Source: Posidonia oceanica
Lineage: Eukaryota; Streptophyta; Magnoliopsida; Alismatales; Posidoniaceae
DNA length: 64,000 bases
Direction: 5' to 3'
Assembly (NCBI GenBank): GCA_037176725.1
Contig: JAZBRS010000013.1
Span: forward strand, 11,597,001 to 11,661,000
The notes beneath the pieces were generated by a model. The model did not search any database and had not been told where the DNA came from. It saw only the letters and a list, made by a program, of their open reading frames with translations. Each line of letters starts with the position of its first letter. Position 1 is the stretch's first letter. A program made the position numbers and the translations under genes. Below are positions 11,400 through 21,114 of this stretch, piece after piece.

Positions 11400-12883
11400 C
11401 TTGGGGCGACCCTCACCTTGCGGATCCTCCTTCTCTATTCCATCTCTTGCATTCTCACCCCTTGTACATCTTCATATCCCTCCCTGTCCTATCTCTTGCA
11501 CTTTCACCACTGTACATCTCCCTTCCTTCCTCCCTTTTCAAGCATACCTTCTTCCAAAAATCAAAAAAATCATCATCATCATCAATCATGCATTATAATC
11601 GGTCCGGTGATGAAAACCAGAAGTGCTTGCCTGCTTTGGAAGGAGTCTACCCTACCTCACCTGACACTACTCAGATGTCCTAGCTAGTGAGGGAGCCACC
11701 ACTTAATGAGCATAGGCGAAATGTCCAAACCCCTAGGACTCACACCTCTAGAGGGAGGTAAAAATGCTAGGGTGTAACCGAGAGTGTGAGCCAGAAAAGA
11801 ACACATGTCTAAGCCTGGGCACAAAAAGAAAAAGAATAGAAGGCGAAGACAGAAGTCAATCCTAGAGATAGAGGTGTGTAGTACAACCCTATCCCTCCAA
11901 ATCGTCTTGGAGAGGATTCAAAATTCACACCTGGGAATCCAAGCCCTACAAGGCCTAGTCCCCCCATCTCAAAACCAGGCATTCATTACCTCTAAGTCAG
12001 GGACAGCGGAAACCTGCGAGCAAAAAAAAAAGGGAGAAGAAAAGAAAAAAAAAGACAAAAAAAAAGAGAACATAAAAAAGAGAAAAGAAAAAAAGCGAGA
12101 CAAAAGTTAGCCCTAGAAATAAAGGCAAGTAGCGTGATCCCGCATCCTTTCACTAACCTTAGAGAGGAATCAAAGTTCGAGCCTGAACAATCTACAAATC
12201 CCATGGGGCCTAGCCACCCTTGTCTAATGGCAGCTCCCCTGCCTCAAACTAGGTGTCCATTACCTCCAAGCTAGGGATAGGGAGAATCCTGCACACCTAT
12301 GTGGGAGTAAACAAGAAAAATGAAAAGAGTAGGTGTAGGTCCTTCAGAGTTTGGCTTGGAGCCTGTCCTCACTACACCACCACCCAAACAACACCAACAC
12401 CCATTCCGGAGTGCCACCGACAAGTTAGGAGTTTGAGTAGAGTCCAGTGAGTTAGGGACGACTCTCTTCCTCTACAGTAGGCACTAAGCACTCCGTATGC
12501 TGAGGGTAAACCATATCAATCATAAATCATGCATATCTGCATCACCAATCATCCTTTTCCTTCTACCATTCTACTCTGTAAGACTCACCTCAGCACTGAG
12601 ACAGTACTCCTACTGAGCACATGTTGACTTCCTTTGAGTTACGTTGGTCCAGACCTCCTACCAGCCCCTGCCTGTGTAGGCAGAATCCCCTTTGTTTGAA
12701 TATACTTAAGTCCCTACGTTTTGTATGCTAACTGCTGAACATATTGAACTACTTTACTAGCTTTGGAATCTGCTTCCTTATCAGTCAGTGATTATATACC
12801 TGTATGTGATCTAACGACCCACAGCCTTGGTGACAGGTGCTAGAAGATTCTGCAACAGCTGCCCGCATTCTCCCTCTTGCGCA
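11400..12883 (+). other. Non-coding spacer between pol and the third ORF of element A
   Basis: No gene is seen. A block at about 11604-11700 (TGATGAAAACCAG to GAGGGAGCCACC) is conserved in element B at 42666-42787, reverse strand. Two diverged copies of a unit of roughly 250-300 bp lie at about 11810-12020 and 12100-12300; both contain CATTACCTC followed by CAGGGA or TAGGGA. They are separated by an A-rich tract at 12019-12100, which has a T-rich counterpart in B at 42105-42410. A CAG just before GTGCT at about 12834 could be a splice acceptor for the ORF that follows; this is an inference. Confidence 0.6.
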
Positions 12884-14086
12884 ATGGGTTTCCTCACTCT
12901 AGTGACCCTGATGCATTACTCTAAGACCCTACGAGAGTGGATCGGCAAGCTCATCGAAGATGACTGTGAGAAGCTGCGCCTATGGGGCATTCCATCCAAA
13001 CTTTTGAAGACCGCTGATGTTGAAGTGAGCCGACATCTTCTGTGTGCCACTGCAAGGTTCTGGAAACCGGTGCACCACGTCTTCCACTTTGGCAGAATGG
13101 AACTGACACCCACGCTGGAGGAAGTACGCCGGATCTGCAGCTTCTCCAAGATCATGGGACTGCCTATTTTCATAAGGCGCGACAGACACATCGCAGTCCT
13201 GAACCAACTGTCTGGGCTCTCTACTGACGGCTGTCAGCAAAGACTAATCTGCTCCAGCAAGCTCACGCCCATGCTCCACTTAGCATACTTTGATGAGACT
13301 GTGGAAAAGCGTGCTGAACTCGAAGACGAGCTGTGGCTCTAGGGGTTTGTCACTCACTTTCTAGGCGAGCTGATCTTCACTCATGGCCAGATGATAGTGG
13401 CCATCGAGATCGTTGAGATTACATTTGTTGTGGTGACATGGCAGATCGACCTAGCACCAGTTGTCCTGGCAGAGACTTATTGCGGACTAGACCGCATCTC
13501 ACACCGCTGCTGCCACTTCCATGGCTGCGGAGCACTCATACAGATCTAGCTAGTCAAACACTTAGAGATGGACATTTTGTGCCCCCAGGCGCATGCTTTT
13601 GAATCATACTGCAATAGCGGCCATGCCAAAACGATCAAGAGCGTCTAGCAGGAGTACGAGAAGCTATCAAAGCTGACAGATGGTGCAGTAATCTAGCGTA
13701 TCATCCCATCCGCGGCTGAGCCATTCACTGCCTTCCTTGGCACCTGCAACATGCGACTTGTTGTGCTGCTATGATTCACTGGGGGTGTGGAGTACCACCC
13801 TATCCGGGTCATGTGGCAATTCGGCTTCCAGCAGGGTGCCTTCGTTGATAGCACAGCACCCAGGCTTCTCCAGATATATCCTCTCAGTTCAGCTGCTGCT
13901 ACAATAGAGCTAGCCGACCTAATGTAGCATGGGGTGCAGTCGACAAACATCGCGACTGCAAAAGGCTCAGGATGCACTCCTGACTATGTAATTGAGGTGT
14001 AGGGACTCTTGCCCCTCAACGAGATCCCACCTGGCGCCCCCTTATTCCCTGACTCCAGGAGATCAAAGAAGGCCCGAATCAGCTAG
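12884..14086 (+). pseudogene. Third ORF of element A: plant mobile domain / DUF7745-like protein, broken by stops
   Basis: The frame runs from ATG at 12884 to TAG at 14084-14086, 401 codons including the stop, the same length as the copy in element B. Conserved stretches are MGF, LREWIGKLIEDDCEKLRLWG, LTPTLEEVRRIC near 13110, LAETYCGLDRISHRCCHFHG near 13470, and VMWQFGFQQGAF near 13809. The LTPTLEEV, GC-xx-L and R-QFG signatures recall the plant mobile domain (aminotransferase-like, PF10536) and the related DUF7745 group; the exact family is uncertain. Premature TAG or TGA codons interrupt it (for example 13340-13342), several at positions where B has TGG or CAG. I see no net frameshift. Its role is unknown. 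Confidence 0.65.
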
Positions 14087-14546
14087 AGCATCTGTGCAGC
14101 TGCTTGTTTAGTCTTTTTCTGAATTATGCTGTATCTTTTGGCCTGCCATAGGCGTGTAACTTAAAGCTTAATCAATACAAAGGTGTTTTGTGCCATCTGC
14201 TTGTACTTCAAGTTTGCTAAATGCATGTATATCCATGCCGATCATGCCTTAGGGCCCCTGGCCAGACTTGTTGCCAAAATGACGCAGGAAAGTCCTCTGT
14301 TATCAATCCAGATACCAGAATCTCTGCAGATGCGTGCCGTCAAATCAAGCAAAGCCACCGAGCGCTCTCACCCGGATCTACCTCTGGGCTGGTACCCCCT
14401 AACTACTCGTTTGACAAACGCATCAGTTTTGTCCATATCCTTCGCTTTTCGATGCCAAGGGCATCTTTTTTTAGCTACCCTGTGGTATCATTCCCCCATC
14501 TTTCCTCGTCGATATACCTAGGTATCACAGGTTCATATCACCCTCT

Positions 14547-15300
14547 AGCCGATAAGTTTGATATCTTATCATTTGCACTTACAATCAATCTCCGGCTGAT
14601 GCTCCGAAACCATCTATCTCTGGCCGATAAGTCCGATATCTTATCATCTGCAATTGCACCTTTCAGTTGATGTCCAGTAACCATCACCTTTCGGCTGATG
14701 TCCAGTAACCATCACTCTTCGGTTGATGCTCCGAAACCATCACCTTCTGGCTGATAAGTCCGATATTCTATCATCAACAATTAATCTCCGGCTGATGCTC
14801 TGAAACCATCTATCTCTGGCTGATAAGTCCGATATCTTATCATCCGCAATTGCACCTTTCGGCTGATGTCTAGTAACCATCACCTTTCGGCTGATGTCAA
14901 GTAACCATCACTCTTCGGCTAATGCTCCGAAACTATCACCTTCTGGCTGATAAGTCCGATATTCTATCATCAACAATTAATCTCCGGCTGATGCTCCGAA
15001 ACCATCTATTTCTGGCCGATAAGTCTGATAGCTTATCATCTGCAATTACACCTTTCAGCTGATGTCTAGTAACCATCACCTTTCAGCTGATGTCCAGTAA
15101 CCATGACTCTTCGGCTGATGCTCCGAAACCATCACCTTCTGGCTGATAAGTTCGATATTCTATCATCAACAATCAATCCCCGGTTGATGCTCTGAAACCA
15201 TCTATCTCTGGCCGATAAGTCCGATATCTTATCATCTACAATTGCAACCTCCCAACTGATGATCCGAAACTCATCACCTCCGGCCGATAAGTCCAAAAAC
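14547..15300. repeat. 196-bp tandem array in the 3' UTR of element A
   Basis: The anchor CTCCGGCTGATG starts at 14590, 14786, 14982 and (as CCCCGG) 15178, a period of exactly 196 bp, about 3.8 copies. Each unit contains smaller repeats of about 30 bp built on CGGCTGATGTCCAGTAACCATC. It also holds an inverted repeat such as GATAAGTCCGATATCTTATC. Tandem arrays in the 3' UTR are a known feature of Tat/Ogre elements. Confidence 0.9.
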
Positions 15301-15713
15301 TTATCACATCCTTTGCGTAACTTTGTTCCAGGCAGACGAAGTCCCGCATGCCTTCTTGGTGGGAGAAGATGCCCCTCTCCTCTCGCGGTTTTCAAGTCTT
15401 TTCTGCTCCTTCTGCATGACCCTGGCCGCTTCGCTTACTTCCTCAGACGGGGACAAGCTATCTCTCTTCCCCTCTCTGGGCTGGCAAACCTCACTGCTTG
15501 AACGACAAGTCCGTTACTCTTGTCCGGTGCTCCTTTTGCACAAACTTGGACTAACCGCCAAATTTTAGCATTGTGCTGTAGCCTCTTTTTTAGCATCCTT
15601 TTGCATCAACCCTGCACTTCTTTATTTATGGCATTGTGTGCTAGATAATTGCATTGGCATGCATTGCATTGCATCAGCATTCGCATCTGCATCTGCATGT
15701 TGCATTACGGCAA
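15301..15713 (+). other. 3' UTR of element A between the array and the solo LTR
   Basis: No gene is visible. The stretch ends with a GCATTGCATCAGCATTCGCA-like simple run at about 15660-15705 and the TTACGGCAA that precedes the solo LTR. The same GCATTACGGCAACGAG context is unbroken in element B (37330-37352, reverse strand), which shows what stood here before the solo LTR inserted. Confidence 0.6.
15709..15713. repeat. Left target-site duplication GGCAA of the solo LTR
   Basis: GGCAA directly precedes TGATTAGCAC and is repeated at 16977-16981 directly after TTTACATCA. Removing 15714-16981 restores the sequence seen in element B. Confidence 0.88.
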
Positions 15714-16976
15714 TGATTAGCACATTATTCTTACATTTTTTATGCCCATATTTATCTCTTTTGTTCATAAATAATATTACTTGAGGTATTTTGTGCAATT
15801 TGTGTAGGAACTTTGGACCTGAAGAGAAAAGAGGAAAAGAAGGAGGAAAAATGATAAAAAACAAAAAGAAATGCAAATCCAAGGATAAAAGAAATGGAAA
15901 TTTGTGCAAGATATCAAATATATCTTTTCCACGTGTGTGAACACAAGGAGTAAGATAAGATAACAGAAGCAACAAAGTTGGAGAAAATTCAGGAACAGGT
16001 GGCGCCCCCTAGGCGCCCAAAAGCACATCTGCCGCCTCCCAGGTGCCCAGAGAAGATATTTTTGACTCCATCTTTGGCAATCACAGAAATATCTTGTAAT
16101 TGAAATTCAGTTTCCTCATTTGTATCCGGATTTGTTTATGTGACGGCCAAGCCTTGTAAACCTATAAAAGGGACCCATTGTGTAAACCCTAGGCGAGGCT
16201 GAATCTTCCACATTAGGCTTAAGCTTTCTTCTTCCATAGTTGTAGAGCTCTTCAAGCTATTTTCTGTAATCAAGGTATTTTTATTAATGCAATTTCATTT
16301 CATTATATTAATTATGTCTTGCTCTTCTCCTTCCCTTTCTTTTATTTTGATGTTTTCCATTATCATGTGTAGCTAAGTTTTTAGATCTAGGGTTTAGATG
16401 AAGTTTATGTATATTCATATGTTGTGATTAAGTTTCTCTTTGTCTTCTCGTGCTTAAATGCTATGATTTTGTAGATTGGATGTGTATGACATGGATCATT
16501 CATCATTTGATAAACTTTGATAGATTAATATTGATAATATCTTTTTAGTCTATGCTTAGGGAAGAATAACTTGGGGGTTGTGTATATAATCGCAGATCTA
16601 TCATATATCATTTGATTCAATTTATTTTGTGTGATTTTATCTTAGGACTTGATAATCTATGGTGCTTTGCATATAGGTTATGCTTGTTAGGATAAGAACC
16701 ATTAAGTAAACTATTTAGATCTTGAAGAGAGACAAGAGTGGATTTAATCATGCATATTGGATTTTACATAAATGGATTCGAAGCCCTAGGGTTGTTTTAA
16801 TTAATTTGATTACATCTTCTAGTTTTAGTTCTTAATCATCATCAATCTAAACCCCCCTTTCAATAGTTGATAATAAGTCTTTGTTTTTAAACATAATTCT
16901 CTGTGGGGTCGACCCGTATTTTGCGTACATACTACATAGTACACCGAGCACTTGCGGTTAATTTAAATTTACATCA
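15714..16976 (+). mobile_element. Solo LTR of an unrelated LTR retrotransposon, 1263 bp
   Basis: The insertion begins TGATTAGCAC and ends TTTACATCA, so the termini are TGAT and ATCA, a 4-bp inverted repeat with canonical TG and CA ends. It is flanked by a perfect 5-bp duplication GGCAA. It has a strong TATA box and, near its end, the block CTCTGTGGGGTCGACCC often seen close to the 3' end of plant LTRs. There is no PBS, PPT or coding region, so this is a solo LTR left by recombination. It shares no obvious similarity with the Tat LTRs here. The parent family is not identified. Confidence 0.88.
16163..16170 (+). promoter_or_regulatory. TATA box of the solo LTR (TATAAAAG)
   Basis: CCTATAAAAGGG lies 450 bp inside the solo LTR, a normal U3 position. 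It sets the forward orientation of this LTR together with the GTCGACCC block near its right end. Confidence 0.7.
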
Positions 16977-16982
16977 GGCAAC

Positions 16983-17021
16983 GAGTCACGACTTTCGGTG
17001 CATCCGCCGAATAAGTGACTC
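16983..17021 (+). promoter_or_regulatory. Conserved double-stem hairpin in the 3' UTR of element A
   Basis: The outer stem is GAGTCAC (16983-16989) with GTGACTC (17015-17021); the inner stem is TTCGG with CCGAA; the loop is TGCATCCG. The same structure is found in W (29387-29426) and B (37302-37340) with paired base changes. It lies about 90 nt before the polypurine tract. Function unknown. Confidence 0.75.
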
Positions 17022-17073
17022 ACGTCGATAGCAATTTGTGCTCTTGCCGGTGTCGGGTGGGGTGTCTTGTCAC

Positions 17074-17113
17074 CCCTGAGCCACGGTCTCGCTACGCTTG
17101 ACCTCGCTCAGGG
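17074..17113 (+). promoter_or_regulatory. Hairpin whose 3' arm enters the polypurine tract of element A
   Basis: CCCTGAGC (17074-17081) is the exact reverse complement of GCTCAGGG (17106-17113), and the last three bases are the start of the PPT. B and W keep the pairing. Confidence 0.65.
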
Positions 17114-17122
17114 AGGGGCATT
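17111..17122 (+). promoter_or_regulatory. Polypurine tract of element A
   Basis: GGGAGGGGCATT immediately precedes the LTR start TGTAGACACCCC at 17123. It primes plus-strand synthesis. The same GGGAGGGGCAT precedes the LTRs of W and B on the reverse strand. Confidence 0.92.
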
Positions 17123-19870
17123 TGTAGACACCCCATTTTGGCAGACTTTTGTTGGAGAATTTCTGGAAGTTGGCCCAGAAGAAGGTATAGCGAATCCATT
17201 TCAAAACCCTACCCAAAACAACCCAATTCCATCTCCCAAACCTAATCCAATTCCCTACCCAAAACCAACCTAAAATAAACCAAATCCCATTTCATAACCT
17301 AACCTAAGTCTTCAACCAAGCCCAAGCCCATTAGCAGCCCAGTTACTAAGTTGCACGTCCAGGCGCCACTTGCACACGCGACTGAACCCTGTCGCCAACA
17401 TTGGTGGCAACTGAGTTTGACGTCAGGTGTTGCGGCGACTGGACTGTAACTCAGTCCACCACCCAAGCTTCCCTGCCACGGCTGCTGCCGGTCGTCGGCC
17501 ACCTACCACCCGTCCCCTTGCCACTTACAACCGCACTATCTCCATGCGCTACACGCCAAGTGCCACTTACTCCCTACCACCGGTCACCCTCTCCACCGTT
17601 GGCCTTCCCGCACTCACAGCCTCTCACTAGCACGGCCGTCTACCTCATCTGCCACCGACGACTTCGTCGTCCCCCACCTGCAGCACACTTACTTCCTTGG
17701 TTTCTGGATCTCCTCACAGCCCCTCACTGCCACCACCTCTGTGCTTGTCAACTCCCTCCATCCTCGTGTGCAGATAAACCCCTTGAACAAAACCCATCTC
17801 CACTGCCAGAACTGAACCGCCGTTCACCACTCTCACATTCACATTCCCTCCTCCCTTGCTTCCAGAGCGAAATTGAGATTCCTTAGAGCCTTCCCGACCT
17901 TCCCTTGAGCGTTCCAGAGTGATTCCAAGCCCTCCCGAGCCACACTGTTGCCTTCTGCTTCCACTCCGGCAAGATCCTCCAACCTTAGCCCGCCAACTCC
18001 GGCGAAGCCACAAAGGGGAGGTTCTCACCGCATCGCTAGTTTAAGGGTCCGAGAAGCTTCCCAGACCTCTACTCACTATTCCTAGATAGTTAGTTAGCCT
18101 CCTTGTGCTCTTGGCCGTGCCAACGGCCGAGGTGGCGCGGCAATGCCGGCAAGGTGTCGGCGGAGGTGGGAAAAAGGCACGAGCCTCTCTCCTCGACCAG
18201 CGAGCACTCCCTCGCATTCCCCTCCGTCCCTTGACGCTTCACAGCCTGCTTTTTGAGCCTTTGGCCGCCTCTGTGGTCGGAGCTCAATGGACAACAGCGG
18301 TGCAAAGAGGCGGAGGTGGGTGGAGTGCCATAGGGCACCATTTCCCACACTGAAGGTGTGGCTGGGTTCACGAGAATGCTGCGGTGCTTCCTCGATCCAC
18401 ATCGGCATTTTAGGCTTTGCCCAAGCGGCGAATTCCGATGCTAAAGTCCGACAAATAGACTGCTAGGTTAGGCGCCAGCGTGAGCGACGACTGACCTGCA
18501 ACTCGACCTGCCTGCTGACCCGACTTAGAGGCGTTGCTCTGGCTGCCTCGAGGTCCCATCTTGCTTGCTTAATATATGTTTGTAATCTTGGATGAATGGT
18601 CTACATGCCTGTATGATTGGTTTTCCATTTCGTTTACTCGTGAGTTCTTGATCCGGCCGAGAACTTGGTTGTTTGGGCTACTTGAGTTGCAGGCCTATCG
18701 CCAGTCCAACCGGTGACTCGGCTGCAACTCGAGCCAGTCCTCTGGCCAACTTCAGGCCGTTATATCTCGCAACTCACATATCTGTTTCATTGTTTGAATG
18801 CATGCTTTTGTTCCATGTTGAGCCAGCTTTAGCTCCATGTGATTTATTTCAAGTTCTACTGTGATTATCTTGCTTGTTCTTGTCGATGAAAGCCTCTACT
18901 TGGGAGGACTGTTAATGGCAGAGTCGCCTGATGTAGCGGTGACCAGCTCGGGCGCCACTGTCTGTGGTGACTGGGTTGGCTACTGTTCTCACTAGCGACC
19001 CACCTTGCAGTCCAAGCAATGGGCGAGCCGCTGGTTTGCCGCCCTGTCGCTTGGTTTTTTCTGACTTGTTTTCATGCAGATCTTGATGTTGAGCATGAGA
19101 TCTTTGATTCCTAAGTTTTGATTTTCTATTTTGTATCGTTTTGCACCTCTTTCGTGGCAACGATTGCTGTTGTATGGGGAGCTGGTTCTGCTGTCTGCTG
19201 CCAGTCCTACCGGCGACAGGCACAAGCGCCTGTCAGACAGGCGACCATGCCCTGATCCAGATAGTGCGCCTAACTGCCTTTTTCATCGCCTTCCGTTTGT
19301 TTCTTTTGATGCTTCAGGTTTCAGTTTCGTTCTCCTGTTGTTTATCGCCTCATTGCAATGTCTCAATTTTGCTTAACTGCTTTTAAACAAGGTTTTCTAA
19401 GCTTTGCATGGTTTATAAATTGCATCTTGCATACCGCCTTAGGGCGAATATAAACCAGCATTCATTTACCAACATTTTGCCACACTGTAGTGAATCAGTC
19501 AAGAAAGACCAATTCCTTGGGCATGTTGGGGTGCCTAACACCTTCCCCGCACGTAACAGGAGTCCTTGCCCTTTCTCTGGACCGCATTGACTTTGTGTCA
19601 TCCATTTGCATCGATTTTCGCATGCTTCTAAAATGCATAGGTTTTCCCTGCACGTTCTTTACATGGTTTTCCTAGTTTTCCCGTTTTAATAAATTAGGTG
19701 GTGACTCCTTTTCCTTTATTTTATTTTCCTTTTGCAATTCGTCTCTATTTTCCGGTGTTTTCGAGTCGAAAATCCCTCCTCGGATCCAACCGCTAAAGCA
19801 ACCTAATTTTGGTCAGTGCACGCGAGCTTTGGTAGCGTGCATGGACGCGTTGATTTTCAGGGTTACTACA
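17123..19870 (+). mobile_element. 3' LTR of element A, 2748 bp
   Basis: It starts TGTAGACACCCCATTTTGGC directly after the PPT and ends GGTTACTACA at 19870, with TGTAG/CTACA inverted ends. Its inner sequence differs from the 5.6-5.9-kb LTRs of X, B, C and D, so A belongs to another subfamily. The U5 part (about 19400-19870) is clearly related to that of E, with the common TAACAGGAGTCC block near 19553 and a TGGTGACTCC copy at 19699-19708. What follows 19870 is the inside of another LTR (E), not a PBS, so this is a true 3' end. No clear TATA box was found. Confidence 0.88.
19817..19841 (+). promoter_or_regulatory. U5 hairpin of the A LTR
   Basis: TGCACGC (19817-19823) pairs with GCGTGCA (19835-19841) around the loop GAGCTTTGGTA; the hairpin ends 29 nt before the LTR end. 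Counterparts with other stem sequences but the same loop core are at 26748, 26950, 31300 and 53743. Confidence 0.7.
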
Positions 19871-20963
19871 CAGTCCTTTTTTAAAAACAGCATCCCTGAG
19901 TGTATGATGCAGGATATAGTATGTCTTATGTAAGACGCGTCCAGTACCAGCGTCTTACACCTCAGTCCCCTTTTCAATTTGTTTTCATCTGTTAATATGT
20001 TTTGAATGGTCTTCTATGGATTAGTATGTTGCATGTATTCCCATGAGCCTTTAATATCATGTTCTAGATCGTATGCTAATGATTTTGTTTGAGATTCTTC
20101 TCCTCTTTTTTCAGAATAGCTTTCCAGGGTGTTGGATGCTGAGGATCCCAGCATCCTATGTAAGACGCAGGGGATTTCTGTGCTCTCTGTGTTGGACGCT
20201 ATGAATATCTGGTATACAGCATTCAACACCTAGAGCCTACAGCATCCAGATTTCACGCTTGCTTCTCGTTTCTATGCTTTGATTGTTGTTTCCTTGGTTA
20301 TCTAGCTTGGTTTACTCATCCATAGTTTTTGTATGGCTTTAAGATCCATGTTTTCCCAAAATATGCATGTTTTCTGCAAATTCTTGCTCTCTAAGTTGGA
20401 CGTAGAGTATTCCAGTGTCTTACATAAGATGCTGGGTACTCCACCATCCAACGCTTTAAAACTTACTGCACCTTGTTTTTTAGCACAGTTTTCAATTCGA
20501 GTGCCGTTTCCGCCTTTGGTCGCTTCCACGTGTGTGTTCTAGCATCCAGGCACGTGGTTTGACACTGGTTTTCTAGTTTTACGCTTTGTTTTGTTTCCCT
20601 AACTCGCTTATCACTTTATCAAGGCATTTAAACTTTAATTAGTCTTTTAAACATGGTTTTGCTAAGCTTTGCATGGTTTATAATTGCATGTTGCATACCG
20701 ACCTCGGACGAACATAAACCGGCATTTTACGCCAACATTAGCCACACAAGAGCGGATTAGCCAAGAAAGACTGACTTCCTCGGGCTTGTCATGGGTGCCT
20801 AACACCTTCTCCGCACGTAATAGGAGTCCATACCCTTTCTCTGGACCGCATTGACCTTGTGTCATACAGTTGGATTGGATTTGCATGCTTTTAAACTGCA
20901 TGAGTTTTTCTGTGTATTTTCGCGTACGGTTTTCCTAGTCTTCTGGCTTTTTAATAGATTAGG

Positions 20964-20973
20964 TGGCGACTCC
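20964..20973 (+). repeat. PBS-core copy (TGGCGACTCC) inside U5 of element E
   Basis: TGGCGACTCC lies 145 bp before the LTR end and is identical to the first ten bases of the PBS at 21115. Copies at the corresponding place exist in all LTR ends visible here (19699, 27095, 31424, 31553, 53622, 58314), with small changes in some. Confidence 0.85.
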
Positions 20974-21070
20974 ATTTCTTTTCTTTTGTTTTTCCTTTGC
21001 GTTCTTTGCCGTTTTTCCAGTGTTTTTGAGTCAAGTGTCTTTCCTCAGAATCCACTGTCGGCCGTGGCCC

Positions 21071-21099
21071 GCGATCCAGCTTTCGAGTCGCTTGATCGC
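21071..21099 (+). promoter_or_regulatory. U5 hairpin of the E LTR
   Basis: GCGATC (21071-21076) pairs with GATCGC (21094-21099) around a 17-nt loop that still contains AGCTTT. It ends 9 nt from the LTR end, closer than in the other elements. Confidence 0.5.
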
Positions 21100-21114
21100 A
21101 TGGCTACAGGAAAG

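Larger units (their letters stand above)
3452..19870 (+). mobile_element. Element A: Tat-lineage Ty3/gypsy retrotransposon, internal region plus 3' LTR
   Basis: This is a forward element whose 5' LTR, PBS, leader and gag start lie outside the window beyond insertion X. What remains is, in order, gag, protease, an acidic linker, RT, gypsy RNase H, archaeal-type RNase H, integrase, a non-coding spacer, a third 401-codon ORF, a repeat-rich 3' UTR holding a solo LTR, the PPT, and a 2748-bp 3' LTR. From about 5415 to the pol stop at 11397-11399 all recognisable protein lies in one frame, interrupted only by stops. Gag needs about three frame changes (near 3700, 4950 and 5390). The right border is sharp: CTACA at 19866-19870, followed by sequence that is neither PBS nor PPT. 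Confidence 0.88.
19871..21108 (+). mobile_element. Right part of the 5' LTR of element E
   Basis: This ends GCATGGCTACA at 21108 and is followed after six bases by a PBS, so it is the end of a 5' LTR. Its last 470 bp match the U5 of element A (CTAAGCTTTGCATGG near 20660, GCACGTAATAGGAGTCC near 20812, AGGTGGCGACTCC near 20961). It has no TG start: the left end abuts the CTACA of A at 19870, as expected if A inserted inside this LTR. The part at 19871-20600 contains scattered imperfect repeats around GTAAGACGC and CAGCATCC and no gene. Confidence 0.78.

Noticed and set aside
16860..16930. A host gene promoter or exon near the TATA box at 16163
   Set aside because: The TATA box is inside a bounded solo LTR with target duplication; no coding frame follows.
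17401..17886. 161-codon plus-strand frame in the 3' LTR of A
   Set aside because: Low-complexity Pro/Ser/Leu/His translation of a C-rich LTR segment, without a recognisable domain or conserved counterpart.
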